From assembly GCA_009760855.2 (NCBI GenBank), contig WPIO01000002.1, forward strand, positions 9,706,001 through 9,770,000: DNA of 64,000 nucleotides, written 5' to 3'. Shown here one piece after another: positions 52,901 through 63,930 of this stretch (the stretch's first letter is position 1; each line of letters starts with the position of its first letter). This stretch comes from Cristatella mucedo (taxonomy: Eukaryota > Bryozoa > Phylactolaemata > Cristatellidae). Made by a program: the position numbers and the translations under genes. The notes beneath the pieces were generated by a model that was not told the DNA's origin, made no database searches, and saw nothing but the letters and a program-made list of their open reading frames with translations.

Positions 52901-55900
52901 TAATTATTTTATGAAAAGTGATCAGTTTTTCTACTAGATTGTAGACTTGTCTCTTGCCAAAAGAAACTTAGTATAGCTGATCGCACATCATGTCGGTTCA
53001 GTGTCATTTCATTCCTACTACGCCCAATAAAGGGACTTCTTTCAGGTCTGAGTGTGTGGTGTCTATCGTAATTTGTTAAAGATATGATTCCTGCACATAG
53101 CTGGAGAAACACAATTTTTGCAGTTGGTATCCTAGTCAGCTGCAAAGCGATCTTTTAGAAACAATCATGAGAGCGATTCAAGCAATAGAATCTAAACTCA
53201 TGCTCGGTAATTGGCTCATGATATACATATGCTAGAAAGGAAGCATATTAATTGTTTTCTAATATTATGTACAATATCAGCATGCAGAAGCACACACACG
53301 AGCTGAGCAAATGCTGTGTGGAATAGGTGGGGTTTTAGCTTCTTTTTGAAATATCGTCAATTCAGGTGATGTCGTGGCATTGGTCGGTAATGAGTTCCTG
53401 GCTTAGAGAGCATACGAGATGGTAAGGTCTCCAAATAATTCAAGGTCAGTTAGATGCATAGCTAAATTACTTTAGTCATAAAAGCAGCAGTGCAATGCAA
53501 AGCCTGATTACGAAGTATTTCAAATTTGTACCGCCATAACAAGAGTGAAGAGACCTAAAAGTGAGTGACGAAACCTTAAAGTCAGTACGCTGCTTGATGG
53601 GGAGCCCGTGCAGTTAGATGAGAAGTGGAGTGAGGTGGCATCTGCAACGTTCACGACAGACAAGCCTTGCTGCAGACTGTTGAACCAGTAATAAGCATCT
53701 TACTGCACTGCCAGAAAACAAGAGTAGTGAGTTGCATAAGTCTAGTTGTGATGTCATAAATGCATGAATCAGCTTAGCTGTTGTTCTTTGAGACTTGATA
53801 GTGTATTCTTGCCTTAACCATGTGTTATTTGTACATCTAGATGTATAAACTTCTTGTTTATATATTTAAATACATTTATTCTGACGACTTATATGAGCCG
53901 ACCGAAGAAGCAGCTATTGTCTTTGTTGGGGTTTGCATGCTTTAGAATCTGGTTAATTGTCTTTTATGCAACCAGTGATTTTGTCTTTTTTACAACCCTG
54001 TATTGCATTAATTGCAGTCACCATTGCAAGTGGCCGGAGCATTTCTGGTGTGATAAATCTAATGCAGAGTGAGATTGCATCACGTATGTATACCAATCAA
54101 CTATTCTTTGGTTCTTCCTGTCAGTTGCTATCTATTTCATGCTGTAGGCTGTAATTTGCTGTAATGCTACAGGGTCTTGGACGTTAATCTTTGTCGTTAC
54201 AATTGAAATTCCCGGAAGTCAGATTTGATTGAAGTTCGGTTTGAGATGCATTTGTGAAAACAGCAGTGCCTCTGTTATGTGCAAGAAAGGGGAAGGGACT
54301 TCACTTCTAATCGCTCACCTAAATGCCTGAGCCTCTGTGGCAAGGTCCAGTCCGAGATTGTTGTTCACTTGGGGTTGCATATTTGATTCCCGACCTATTG
54401 AACGTGGTATGCTATACTTTAAACTCATCTGATGAGCGTTTGCCTCTAAGCTGAGATTGGCTTTCTGAAAGTACTTCGTGATCGATGGTATCAAACGCTA
54501 CAAAAGATCGAATCAATTAGTAAAACTAGCTGATCTTCAGTCCTCCTGCACTTTTGCTAATTTCCCTCAGGTTTGCCGCGTATTAAGAAAGCCAGAGCTG
54601 TTTGCTATTGTGTTAGCAAACTTTAAGAACGAGAAGTACGTAGGCATGCAAAAACATGCTCACGAATGTCTATTATTGGCATGCCTTTCTGCCCCTGTTC
54701 ATTAACTCTTCAAACTTTGACTGGCTTACTGGTTCATCTTTGTCTGTGGTCATTAGTTGGTTCGAGCTTGTCGGATGTATCTGTAAGAGATCATGTCCTG
54801 CTTATGCTGTCAGTGTTGCATGCTTTTTCGATGTGCTGCTGTGTTTGCTTGTCAGATATGCAGCGGTGTAGACGGTTTATCAGCAGCGCAGGTTTGTGAA
54901 GTATGGCATACTCACTTGTATATACATTCTCGATAAAATTGCTCCTTAGATCTAAGCACTTTTTTGTGCGCCAGAGATATTTAGGGGGAAAATGCTACCG
55001 TTAGACCCCTGCCTCACTCCGGACGTGAGCTCCTACTTCCTGATGGCATGTGGTTTTTATCGGGAGTGTACTGGACACATCTTGCTGATGCATGCAATGC
55101 TGGAAGTAATTTCTTACACTGACCCACAAGGCTTACCACGGCGTGGCCCCTTCATATATAGCTGAAACGGGCATCAGTTTCAACCTCCTCATGACCTCAG
55201 GTCCTATATTGACAGTTAATAAATTAGTTGTTCCATTCTTCCACCTAAAGACCGTTGGGGACAGAAGCTTTTGCACTGCAAGCATTAGGCTGTGTAAGTT
55301 GCTTTCAACAATTCCTATGAAACGACATCGGTTCTCCTGCTGCCGACTATGGCACATCCTACCCTGCCGTCATGACCTGCTACTTCCAGAATACTCACTT
55401 TCTCAACTGCCCTGCTGACTCAACTATGCTTGGTCGTGTGAGCATAAGCCACTGACAGGGTTGGCTCACCATGACTACGAGTAGGATTGGCTACTCATGC
55501 AGTAGTTATGTTAGTGCATGCTACGAAACAACTGTAGTGTAATTTTATTAGACGACAGCCTGCACTGTTATTGAGCTCTTCTGTCTAGCCTCATAAGCAG
55601 CAGTGTGAATAGTATGTATTCCATGGCCACATTTTCTCAGGCTGATGTATGCTACAGTGCTATGGCTTGCTTCCAGCAAGCCATAGCACTGTATTAATTA
55701 GTGTAAAATGTATTAATTAGTATAAAATGTATTGCAACTAGGCGATCTTTTGCTGTAGGGTCATAGGTTATGGAACTAATTTCCACAACTCGGAAATGAT
55801 GTTACCTTTTTTCTTGCTGCTAACTCGGAGACCTCCTGTTCAGCCGTCCTTTGCTTCGTCTTCTTTGCTTTTTGCTTAGTTAGTTTGCCTCTCAATTCAT

Positions 55901-58900
55901 CTTTGTTTCTTCATTTTCTTTCGTGATTGCATGAGATTATTAGGCATGAGATCATCAAACGTCCTGAAGCTTTATTTCCTACAATCATGGTCATGGATAG
56001 CGAAACCTACCCGACCGAAATCAGAAATTATCTAGCATCATTATGTACAAGCAGAACTGAACTTTGTAAAGCATTTGAAACTTTACTCTAATACGTGAAG
56101 TGTTGGCTAAGTTATGGATTTACAAGGTACAGAGCTACAGTGAAAATTAAGCTTTCAAAAGTCACAAGCATTCACCTCGACAAGCTTCACACATGTACTT
56201 TGTTCTATCAAGGTTCAGCAAGTTAAAATACTAGTTGCAGGATATTCAGAGATTAATAAATTTGTTGTTTATAGATATGTTGCTTCCTGTTTACATCCGA
56301 ATTAGACCTGGTTTGCAAATCATTTCCTTTATTTGGAAGTCGTCAAAACTTCGATAGCATTTCTAACGTGTTTGCCTTTTAAATGGTGCCCCAGACAAAT
56401 ATTCGATATTCGGTAACTGTGTGAAGCTTTTTGATGTGTATGCTTTTGACCCTAAGTACTTCATTTATAATGCAGCATTTCACCTTGTAAATTCCATAGC
56501 TCGGCCATTAATTTGCTTAACATTTGCATGCTGACCCTGTGCATGTCACCCCTAACCATATTATTCATTTTGTTTGTTTTTCAGGCATGATTTTACTTAC
56601 CATTCAATTGCATTTCCCTTTGCAGCAAATGTAAAGCGCCTAGAAAGAGATTGACTTCTCTGAGGGTGCTTTATCAAGTGCATTATTATTATTATTATTA
56701 TTATTATTAACCGAGTGAAAATTTGAAATGTGAGTTCAGTTCTGCTTGTTTAGCTCAGCCCTACAATTATTTCTGATTTTGGTGCAGTAGGTTTTCTCAT
56801 ACATGTCATCAAATATCTTGGGGTTTTATTTTCTGTAATCGTGGACATGTAAAGCAAAATGTACAGAGGATGCAAGTCTGCTGATGACTGCATCAATGCA
56901 AAGAGACTTAGTTTTCTTGACTCACATGCAATTTTTGATTTCGTAAGAGCTCTCTGTGGAGAAGGAAATCCCGAAAATGATGAGAGGTGCCTAAAGGGGT
57001 GCTGATATTCGTCGATAGGGTACAATCGCTAGAGAAATTTCTTCAGGGTATGGCCTATGCTGTGTTTAGGGGCTTGAACATGAGCACTATGGCAGAAGGA
57101 CTTGGATAGTGAAATCATGTTGGAACACATCGGATCAAATGGGTTATCAAAGTGTTATTTAGAATAGCCGAACAAACACAGCCACCACCACCAACTTACC
57201 GTTATCTGGACAGAGAACAAGAGATCCGAAAGATTGCCGAGTAGTAACCGAGAACGGTTTGAAACAAGGTGCGGGCAACTTAGACTACTCCACCACCAGT
57301 TTTCAGCGATCTCGGATATGAATAAAGGAGAAACCTGAGGTAGCATCGATGATAGCCGATCAATTTGTTGGATTCAACCAAGTCTCACTAGTAACAGAAA
57401 TCTCATGAGCGGCATAAGTATCAAGCTGTCAACAAGTTGTGGTTTATTGCACGAAAACCTGGCATTCCAGAGGCTCAAGTGTTAAGCGGTCATTTTCGAC
57501 TTTATTATTTCTAGGTTAGATAAATTAGCTGCAGTTCTAACGTGAGAATGTTGGAATAGCTGTGGATTCGTCATTGCAGTCTCTGGAGCTACAAATAGAA
57601 AGCAGCAGCTCGCTAGTGAGCAGGTCAGTTTGTGGCTCTATAGAGAGAGTTCTGTGACCTAACCAGATCAGCTCTTCGTCTTAGTTTGCAGCAGCATCTA
57701 GGCTTCAATGCCTCAAGGGTTCTTAATAATAATGGTGATAATGATAATAATGCATATATACAGAAGTAAATCTCTTTCTGGGCACTTTGCATAGGACAGA
57801 AAAATATATTGACAGATTAATAAAGAGAACATGCACGCTGCATGATGCCTAGGCACACCTCGTACGGCAAACTTTGTTTGGAACAGTGAGGCTTTTAGCT
57901 CGCCTTAAGTGTTGTCAAGTCAGGGCGCGTGATGTTAATCGTTAGAGAGGCTTCTAGGTTGTTTTTTTGGGTGCATAGGAACTATATCTGCAGTCTCCGG
58001 AAGATTTGAAGTTGGTTAAAGTGCAGCTACATTACCTGAGTCCGAGAAGAAGGTATACCAGGGAAGGCTTGAAGATGCCTATAGTTAGGGCTGAACAAGA
58101 GAATGAAGGGACTTGCAAGTTTGGAAGAAAAGGTTCTTGAAGTTGGTGTGCTGCTTGATGTGGGCCAGTAGCTATCGTAGGGAATTGGATTAGTGTGGCC
58201 GTTGCAATGCAAGGCACATCTATCATCAGTCTGGTCGTTTACCTGAATTTGTGTCTGCCTCTGTGGTGGGGCAAGCTGTGCACCGGAGTGCACCGTTGAT
58301 GACTTGGCGGTTGGCATTCACCTGCCGGCAGTGAAGTGCTTGTTGCATCCACTGTTGTCTAAAACTTTTAACTGGGTCGTTTGCCATTCTGCTACACCCT
58401 TAGTTCATGTGAGAGATTGTGTAGGGGGTTTTCCTCATTCTATCAAGTATAGATATTTTGCCTTCTTCGTTTTGGGAGAATCTAGGCTTAAGCTGCATGT
58501 TAGCTTTCAGCTCGCACAAAATACTTAAAACTGGCTGAAAAAACAATCGAGGAGCTAGTCAGCAACGTCAGAATCGTCAGACGCTTTAGCGTTGGCTCGA
58601 GGACTGTTGGTATTTATTGCCACGTGCCGGTCTTCACTTGAAGTGCTTGCTTGATGCCAATTTGCTGACATTTCTGCTATTTGTGCAAGCGAATTGTTTT
58701 AAATCAATTAAGACTGAAAACAAAACATCAAAGATGGTAATTGAGTTTATGGGTTTGATCCCCCAAAATATACTTGCCTCCTCTTCAATTTTGGATAGTG
58801 GATTTGGATTTGAAATGTATTCAAGGCCAAAGCTTCTCATGCTGATCGTCAGTGGTTTGGAGATTGCAGGCCAGAGTAAGGTAGACTTGCTTCCGAGTGC

Positions 58901-61900
58901 AAGTATGTGTGCACTGAATCATTTAGTGGCCAGCTCAGTTGCTTGTATTGTTTTTCTTTTTTTTTACCTTCTCTCTGACCTTTAACTTATCTCTTTTAGT
59001 CAAACCCGTGGGGGCTGGCGATCGTGAGGAGACCGCTGTTGCTACAGCTGCAGCAGACATGTATGAGAAACATTTTACTTTACTTGCTATTCTGCAATCC
59101 GATGTGGGTTAGTGCAATGCTGTAACAGTTATAAATAAATTGCATTTTATTGGTCACAGTCCTATAGATCGTTGGGCTCGTCCACTGATGTGTGCTCGGG
59201 AGGACCACTCAAGACGCTTACGCAGCCAGAACTCTTCTAGTAGAGCTGGTGAGAACTCTTTCAGTAGAGCTGGTCGGACGGCACCCGCTGACCTTAAAGA
59301 ATCGCCGGCACCTAAACTAGTTCAGCTCGACTCGTGTAAGTTTGGAATGGCATGTGTGTTGTTCATCTTTCTCATGAGCATAATCTGTTTTGTCAGCTGT
59401 TGTGAAGCACAGTGCAAGCACTATGCTGTACTTTTGTTTTGTGCTTTGTGTTTGTTTACGGAGAGAAAATACCTTGCTGTTAGATATGCACTCAGTTGCA
59501 AAACTGTTAGTTCCTAAACTACTCAATTATGTAAGCTGCTAGGTGGAGCTACCTGAAGTTCGTTTTCAATTATTATATCACCCATAAGAAAATCCTGTAT
59601 TTACCAGAATCCTTAGATTAAGCATTTAGTGACTCGCCTGAGGGCAGTCAAATCATTTACGTTGAGATGCAAGTCATTCTTCTGACGACTAGCAGCTGGG
59701 CCAATGGCACTACAAAGCCTACTTGCCTAGAGTTACTGCAGTCCACTCGGATCTTTTATGGTGGTGTGGAAACAATGCAGCAGTTATTGCAGTGATATCA
59801 TATATATTACTATTAGCAGATGGTTTTGCTCGTATCCACCTAGCTTAACAAAACTCGTTTTCTTTTTTTTTATCTCACGAACATTGATTTTATGAGGTAA
59901 CTGGCTATTTCCGTTGATGCTCATTCACAATCTTACCAAGCAGGCAAAAGCCAGTCGAGTTTTGTAATATAAATAATTCATTTATATAGCGCCCTAAGAG
60001 AACCTAATCTCTATTCAGGCGCTTCACATGTGCCTCGGGGCTCGAGCCCCCGACCTCGGTCAGACCTTGGTCGGGGCGAGCACCTTAACCGCTAGACCAA
60101 ACCAGCTCGGCATGTATCTATGTAGTTCAGCAGAGAGATGCCACCCGGATATGCATGTAATAGGCTTAGACATCAAACGATCTAATCCGTTCGATTACTA
60201 AAACACTAGCACCTGGTTTTAAAAATGACACTCTCTGGTCACATGGTGCCATTATCATATGCCAAGCACCCTGTATGTTTCTAAGAGGAATTTGATCCAC
60301 AGCATTCCGAGTAATTGTCCAGTTGACATTCTGGGTAAATGAAGAGCACTGTGGCATGTTATTTACCTTGACAACGCTGTTAATTGACGAAGTCAATCTT
60401 CAGGCTGGCTATGACAGAATAGCTGTCGTTGGCGTATGAACAAAGATTGTAAGTGGACTCAGTGATGCCATATTGCAGTTGTGACCCCGTGGTTTCCCGA
60501 AGGACTCGCAGCTCAACCTTTATCGCTTGAGAGGTATTTATTTTTGTCTGTAGAGGACTTCGGTCTTCATCTTATAAACAAAATAGCTGAATAAGTAGTT
60601 CCTCTGTCGCTTAGGCGATAGGAATTATTGCTTGATATCATTTCATTTTTAGTTTTGTCTAGCAACATTGTGTCGCTTTATAAAGATGAAATCAAAGTAA
60701 TGCAACTATTCGAGTTTAGGTCTCTATCAATGCTCTTGCTGATGAAGCGCTTAAATGGATTTATTTATTTAGAGGCGCTGCGTGAAACTTGTTTTTATTT
60801 TTATTTATGTGTGGGTGTTTTTATCTTATTATTGTAACATACAAGACAGCCTAATGTCATAAGAGCTATTGAGGGGGTTCAAGTTTCGGCAAATTTCTTT
60901 TTGGAGGCCGAGTTCCGAAACGTTCACGACTGTATTCCCTTTACCGTGTATGTCTTTTGGGTATTCTTCATGTTTTCTTGGCTTGTTAATAAGGATAGTT
61001 ATGTAATCTTTTTATTTATTCTCATCTAAAGTTTGAGTGTTAACTGACCTGTCCCTTCCTCTTCCAGCAGAAGTGTATATTCATGCATTCTTTTTGTAGT
61101 ACCGCCCAGAGGTGCGAAAACAAGTCCAAGTGAAGACATACCTCGACATTATTTTGTTGTAAACAAGTTGGATGAAGTATTTGATGAAGTTGTGAGTTAA
61201 TAGATCTGTCGAATGGATGAGTGTTATTTCTGTGCCAGTAGCATTGCATCACTAACTTTAAACTGGCATGGCTGCACATTTATTTTTGTCGTCTCTTCGA
61301 TTAGTTGTGGCGCCTGTGGTCGGAGCCAGTGATTGGTTTGGCATTTGAGGGAGTACGTATCTGTCGGCACGGGACTCTTGGCTGGATGCAGGTCAGGCTT
61401 CGAGAAAGCTGTGTACTGTGGCTATAGCTGATTTCCAAAAGCTTTTGAATTCTTGTTGTCGAGCTAGCAAAGTGTTACAAATTAAGTTATGCCATTGCTA
61501 GGTATCTACTAGGGATTGCATCTACCTGTTCGACATTTTAACTCTGACAGATGAGTGCATGTCTCAAGGGCTTTGCGATTTGCTGACTTCCTCTCACACA
61601 CTCAAGGTGAGTAATGCTTGCTGCAACCTTGTGCGCGTATTCTGAAAAGGCATATGGGCTCCAGCTGGTGTAGCTATTGCATGTCACAGCTTGCATAAGC
61701 AAGTGTGATTCTCTTTAAGATTCTCGTGTGTAGTTACTTTGCCATTAAATTGAGATTTATTTAACCTCTTAGGCCTCGGTCATCGTTCGGTCTGCTAAGT
61801 ACTTGTACTGAAGTATAGAGAAAGTAGAGCAACAGCCAGTAGCCTTTATTTGGTGGAGCCCCAATCCCATGCCGGTGCATCGCTAGTTTCGTGTACACCT

Positions 61901-63930
61901 GCTGTTGCCCTGTCACCACTACTGTGGTGGCAGAGCAGTCGCAGACCCCCATAGCATGATCAAAATTCACGGCAGTGCTAGCAAGACCGCAGGCCACTTC
62001 GAAGATGCTACATTAACCGACCACCATTCAGCAAGACATAGGCTGGGCCCTGAACAATGCTCTGAACCTGATAGCCACTACACTGGAGTGCCTCATCCTA
62101 GACCCGGTTTCAGCCTGTCGTCTTATCTGCAGTCTTGCAGCCTCTAGACGTCAGACCTTGCAGCCACCAGACTCACACGACGCACACTGACACAAGCCCT
62201 GCAGTTGCTTCTGGTATTCGACATTGACATTCGTGTGCCTGCAACAGTGCCACTGCCAGACGATGGGCTAACTGGGCTTACACTTTTGCCATGCCATGAC
62301 GTGCCATTGCCAATGCCGTGTCATTGTCTCATTGAAGGCCTCTATTCTGTAGGTGTTTTATTTTAAACAACCTCGACGCTTGCTTACTTGCTTCGAGGCA
62401 GTAGTTATTGTAGCCCTCGAATTAGGCTGAAAGAGGTGCAAGTGCTGTAAGTGCAGCTGCTGCAGCAGCAGCTACACTTACCTGCAGCTGCACAGCATCA
62501 GCTGCTGCAGCAGTTTTTTATAAGGGAGATTTGCTGTATTTTAGCGGTATTTGCCTATAGTCGAACTGTGGTTGCAAGACAAAACCTTTTGGCTCACGCC
62601 TACTAGGCCTGCCACGGCTTAAGCTTCTTCATACCTATTTGACCTGCTGTGATTGTGTTGCCTGCTCTTGCCTGCAGGTTTGCTCAGAGCTATGCTTTAG
62701 CTGTCGTCTTCTTTTGCCAAAAGGCGATTAGCGACAAAGGCTTTTGGCACGGCAGGTTTTAGTCGGTTAACTTGGTTTCGCAGTGCTAGATGGATCGCCA
62801 GAAGAGCAATACAGTTACAGACGTAGATATTACATCACTTTTATCTTCGTACATTACTAGCCCTTCTTTTGTCAAGTTGGCTGCAAGTCACGGCATGGTG
62901 TGGTACTTACCAACGACGAATGTACAGCACGCTGCCATAGTTTCAACATGCAGAGCAACAGTAAGCCTTGAGTCTGAATGGTAAAAAAAGAATTTCACCT
63001 CGAAGGGAACCGATCCGGCAGCCATTGGGTTACCGGTCTAGTGCTATTGCCGATTGAGCTATCTGTCGCTACTACTTTTCCTTGGGCGTTCAGCATCAGG
63101 CTTTACAGCATTGGCTTTAAATTTCTGCTTTTGTGAGCCAGTTGCCGTGTGAGCAAATGTACACGTTTATAACTGCCAGGTTGGTGCCAAGCTATAGCAA
63201 TAGCACCTGCTGCAGTCGGAGAGAGCATCGCCTGCATGCTCATGCGGGTCTGGCATAGTACGTTTGTAGTCACTTTGGAGTGCTTTCTGGTGCTTTAACC
63301 AACATGTGGGATGTTGACATTGGCCTTTTACAAAGGAACCGACATGAATTCCCTTCGAACTTGCAGCAGAACCTTACTGTTTAAATTCGTGTGACTTTAT
63401 AATGAATTGGATGGGCTGTGATGAAGTGATGTAGCTAGTGTGACCACATGTGCACGGCTTTAATGTGGAAATTGACGAGGTATGCTTAGCTGTTTCAAGC
63501 AGGCAGTGTACACTTCTTTAGTGGAACATTTGGATGAGATACCCTGATTTTGCCCGGTTTTTCAAAATCTTGATGCTTGCTCTTATGATTCCAATAACTT
63601 TTAAAAGGTTATCCATTTTGCTAAGCTCGGAAAGCCGGTCTCATTGTTTCACACGTTCACTTTCATCATTATCTGTGCACTATTATTTGAGTTCATTCTA
63701 AGAATGCTGCAATTGAGAGCAACGGTGGATATCAGTTGCTAGCAGCAGCAGAGCATGCGACGTGGTTCATGCAATGTGTGTGTTGTATAGTTCGAAGTTG
63801 TCTGCTGAAGAAATCGTATTACTCTAGTAAAGTGCAGTTTTTTCTTTAGGTTATTCATGATTGCCGATACATATCGGACATGATGTTTCACCGATATCAC
63901 ATCCGTCTGGTAAATGTGTTTGACACTCAG
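49785..63930 (+). CDS. EXD1: EXD1-like protein (LSM plus 3'-5' exonuclease-like domain), partial at window end
   Basis: Exons 49785-49902, 59000-59060, 59160-59335, 61100-61191, 61305-61391, 61502-61606 and 63850-63930 join with matching phases into about 240 aa. The first encodes an Sm-like half-fold (MERLVGRRVLITLTDNGQTY, then EGTLRSV). The linker is polar. The nuclease-like domain reads VIGLAFEGVRICRHGTLGWM, then STRDCIYLFDILTLTDE and VIHDCRYISDMMFHRY, ending NVFDTQ at the splice. In DEDD nucleases the first motif is DxE; here it is AFE, so catalysis is doubtful, as known for insect EXD1. In mouse and silkworm EXD1 is an RNA adaptor in piRNA biogenesis with TDRD12. Role inferred. A small exon completing the LSM fold may have been missed in the 9-kb first intron. 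The 3' part lies beyond the window. Confidence 0.88.
50152..50562. mobile_element. MITE-like element with long inverted arms
   Basis: CAGCTAACACGGCGT (50152-50166) is exactly mirrored by ACGCCGTGTTAGCTG (50548-50562). Inside, both arms carry ATGTTCAA, GCCAG, GTCTGTTTATAT in order, giving diverged arms of about 130 bp. The loop (50300-50410) is telomere-like (GGTTTAGGGTTTAGGGTT). A single arm occurs at 29552-29680. Confidence 0.75.
50755..51030 (-). mobile_element. LINE family A, decayed 3' fragment
   Basis: Tail-like AACTAGATTTCATTCTAGGC, CTGGACAGGAAGCATGCC, and 3' UTR ATGCACAATATGAGGACATG. Ends at the GTCGTGACGTCAGTCGGTA block. Confidence 0.6.
51031..51609. other. EXD1-like intron 1, unassigned part
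   Basis: A stretch at about 51060-51136 is open and followed by a GTAAGT, but its phase does not fit the EXD1 exons. 51320-51380 has a weak tRNA-like look. Neither is called. Confidence 0.3.
51610..52340 (+). mobile_element. LINE reverse-transcriptase fragment
   Basis: Reads SIHRLALLECMSSGHGIT, then SCEPLKYGVSQGSVLGLLL, a broken YADD region, [20 protein letters not shown] and LDDHLSFPVKPAF. It is a decayed CR1/L2-like polymerase, collinear with 30110-30655. The 3' end is lost after about 52340. Confidence 0.8.
52341..53190. other. EXD1-like intron 1, unassigned part
   Basis: An open frame at 52511-52738 (KEEKYKEQGDAGLKSG, MVSEICSILLSRIEKNL) has an internal AG...GT pair (about 52560-52617) compatible with phase 1-1. 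The acceptor lacks a pyrimidine tract, so it is only a candidate for a missing EXD1 exon. Confidence 0.3.
53200..53800 (-). mobile_element. LINE family A, decayed copy
   Basis: 3' UTR and ORF2 C-terminus on the minus strand, with a recognisable GACAGACAAGCCTTGCTGCA block and AAAAGTGAGTGACGAAACCT. Heavily mutated. Confidence 0.7.
54400..54570 (-). mobile_element. LINE reverse-transcriptase fragment
   Basis: The minus strand around 54500-54475 reads AFDTIDHE, the first catalytic motif of non-LTR reverse transcriptases. The flanks are degenerate. Confidence 0.6.
55085..55440 (+). mobile_element. LINE family B, 3' coding fragment
   Basis: Collinear with 35500-35800: ACTGACCCACAAGGC, CCTCATGACCTCAGGTCCTA, CTAAAGACCGTTGG, TTCTCCTGCTGCCGACTATG, and a TGACTCAACTATGCTT end. 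Confidence 0.75.
55653..55693. repeat. Perfect hairpin, 19-bp arms, 3-nt loop
   Basis: TACAGTGCTATGGCTTGCT, TCC, then the exact reverse complement. It lies in the EXD1-like intron 1 and is followed by a duplicated GTATTAATTAGTxTAAAAT. Confidence 0.92.
55700..56516. other. EXD1-like intron 1, unassigned part
   Basis: Nothing recognised. Confidence 0.3.
56517..56709 (+). mobile_element. LINE family A, 3' tail fragment
   Basis: CATTTGCATGCTGACCCTGT, GCAGCAAATGTAAAGCGCCT, TCTCTGAGGGTGCTTTATCA, and (ATT)n ending 56709. High similarity to the young copies. Confidence 0.88.
56710..57720. other. EXD1-like intron 1, unassigned part
   Basis: Nothing recognised. Confidence 0.3.
57722..58190 (-). mobile_element. 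LINE family A, decayed 3' portion
   Basis: Tail (AATAATAATGGTGATAATGA, AAATCTCTTTCTGGGCAC), 3' UTR with AACATGCACGCTGCATGATG, and mutated ORF2 end. Confidence 0.65.
58200..58999. other. EXD1-like intron 1, last part
   Basis: No repeat recognised. Ends at the CTCTTTTAG acceptor at 58999. A missing LSM exon could lie here; none could be fixed. Confidence 0.3.
59000..59060 (+). CDS. EXD1: EXD1-like gene, coding exon 2 as found
   Basis: Acceptor TCTCTTTTAG|; two bases complete Val with exon 1, then KPVGAGDREETAVATAAAD and two bases; donor AT|GTATGA. Confidence 0.7.
59160..59335 (+). CDS. EXD1: EXD1-like gene, linker exon
   Basis: Acceptor GGTCACAG|; one base completes Ile, then PIDRWARPLMCAREDHSRR to KLVQLDS plus one base; strong donor T|GTAAGT. 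It contains an internal NSSSRAGE/NSFSRAG duplication and is predicted to be disordered. Confidence 0.8.
59968..60113 (-). mobile_element. SINE1, full copy
   Basis: On the minus strand: TGCCGAGCTGGTTTGGTCTA head (A box TGGTCTAGCGG), B box GGGCTCGAGCCCCG, and tail GAAGCGCCTGAATAGAG, then TTCTCTTAGGGCGCTATATA, AATTATTT. Confidence 0.88.
60114..61099. other. EXD1-like intron, unassigned part
   Basis: Nothing recognised; ends with pyrimidine-rich acceptor TTCTTTTTGTAG. Confidence 0.35.
61100..61191 (+). CDS. EXD1: EXD1-like gene, exon before the nuclease domain
   Basis: Two bases complete Leu, then PPRGAKTSPSEDIPRHYF and VVNKLDEVFDEV; donor GTGAGT, phase 0. The YFVVNKLDEVF end starts the exonuclease-like fold. 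Confidence 0.88.
61305..61391 (+). CDS. EXD1: EXD1-like gene, exonuclease exon 1
   Basis: 29 codons, phase 0 at both ends: LWRLWSEPVIGLAFEGVR, then ICRHGTLGWMQ. It contains the DEDD motif I position (AFE instead of DxE). Confidence 0.93.
61502..61606 (+). CDS. EXD1: EXD1-like gene, exonuclease exon 2
   Basis: 35 codons, phase 0: VSTRDCIYLFDILTLTDE to LLTSSHTLK; donor AAG|GTGAGT. Includes the YLFDIL strand of the fold. Confidence 0.93.
61840..62979. other. EXD1-like intron, unassigned part
   Basis: A pseudo-palindromic GTGCAGCTGCTGCAGCAG cluster lies at 62450-62515. Otherwise nothing recognised. Confidence 0.3.
62985..63065 (-). mobile_element. tRNA-like sequence (SINE head or tRNA pseudogene)
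   Basis: On the minus strand GATAGCTCAATCGGCAATAG (A-box-like) is followed about 35 bp later by GGATCGGTTCCCTTCG (B-box-like). A clean cloverleaf cannot be drawn, so it is not called a tRNA gene. Confidence 0.4.
63850..63930 (+). CDS. EXD1: EXD1-like gene, exonuclease exon 3
   Basis: Acceptor TTTTTTCTTTAG|; 27 codons, phase 0: VIHDCRYISDMMFHRYHI, then RLVNVFDTQ; donor CAG|GTAGGG. The HDCR and FDTQ motifs are the best-conserved EXD1 segment. The next exon is outside the window. Confidence 0.95.

Noticed and set aside
54541-54705. Strong-looking acceptor followed by an open frame (VCRVLRKPELFAIVLANFKN)
   Set aside because: Considered as a missing EXD1 exon; the required phase meets a stop after 18 codons, and the opposite strand carries a LINE reverse-transcriptase motif (AFDTIDHE).
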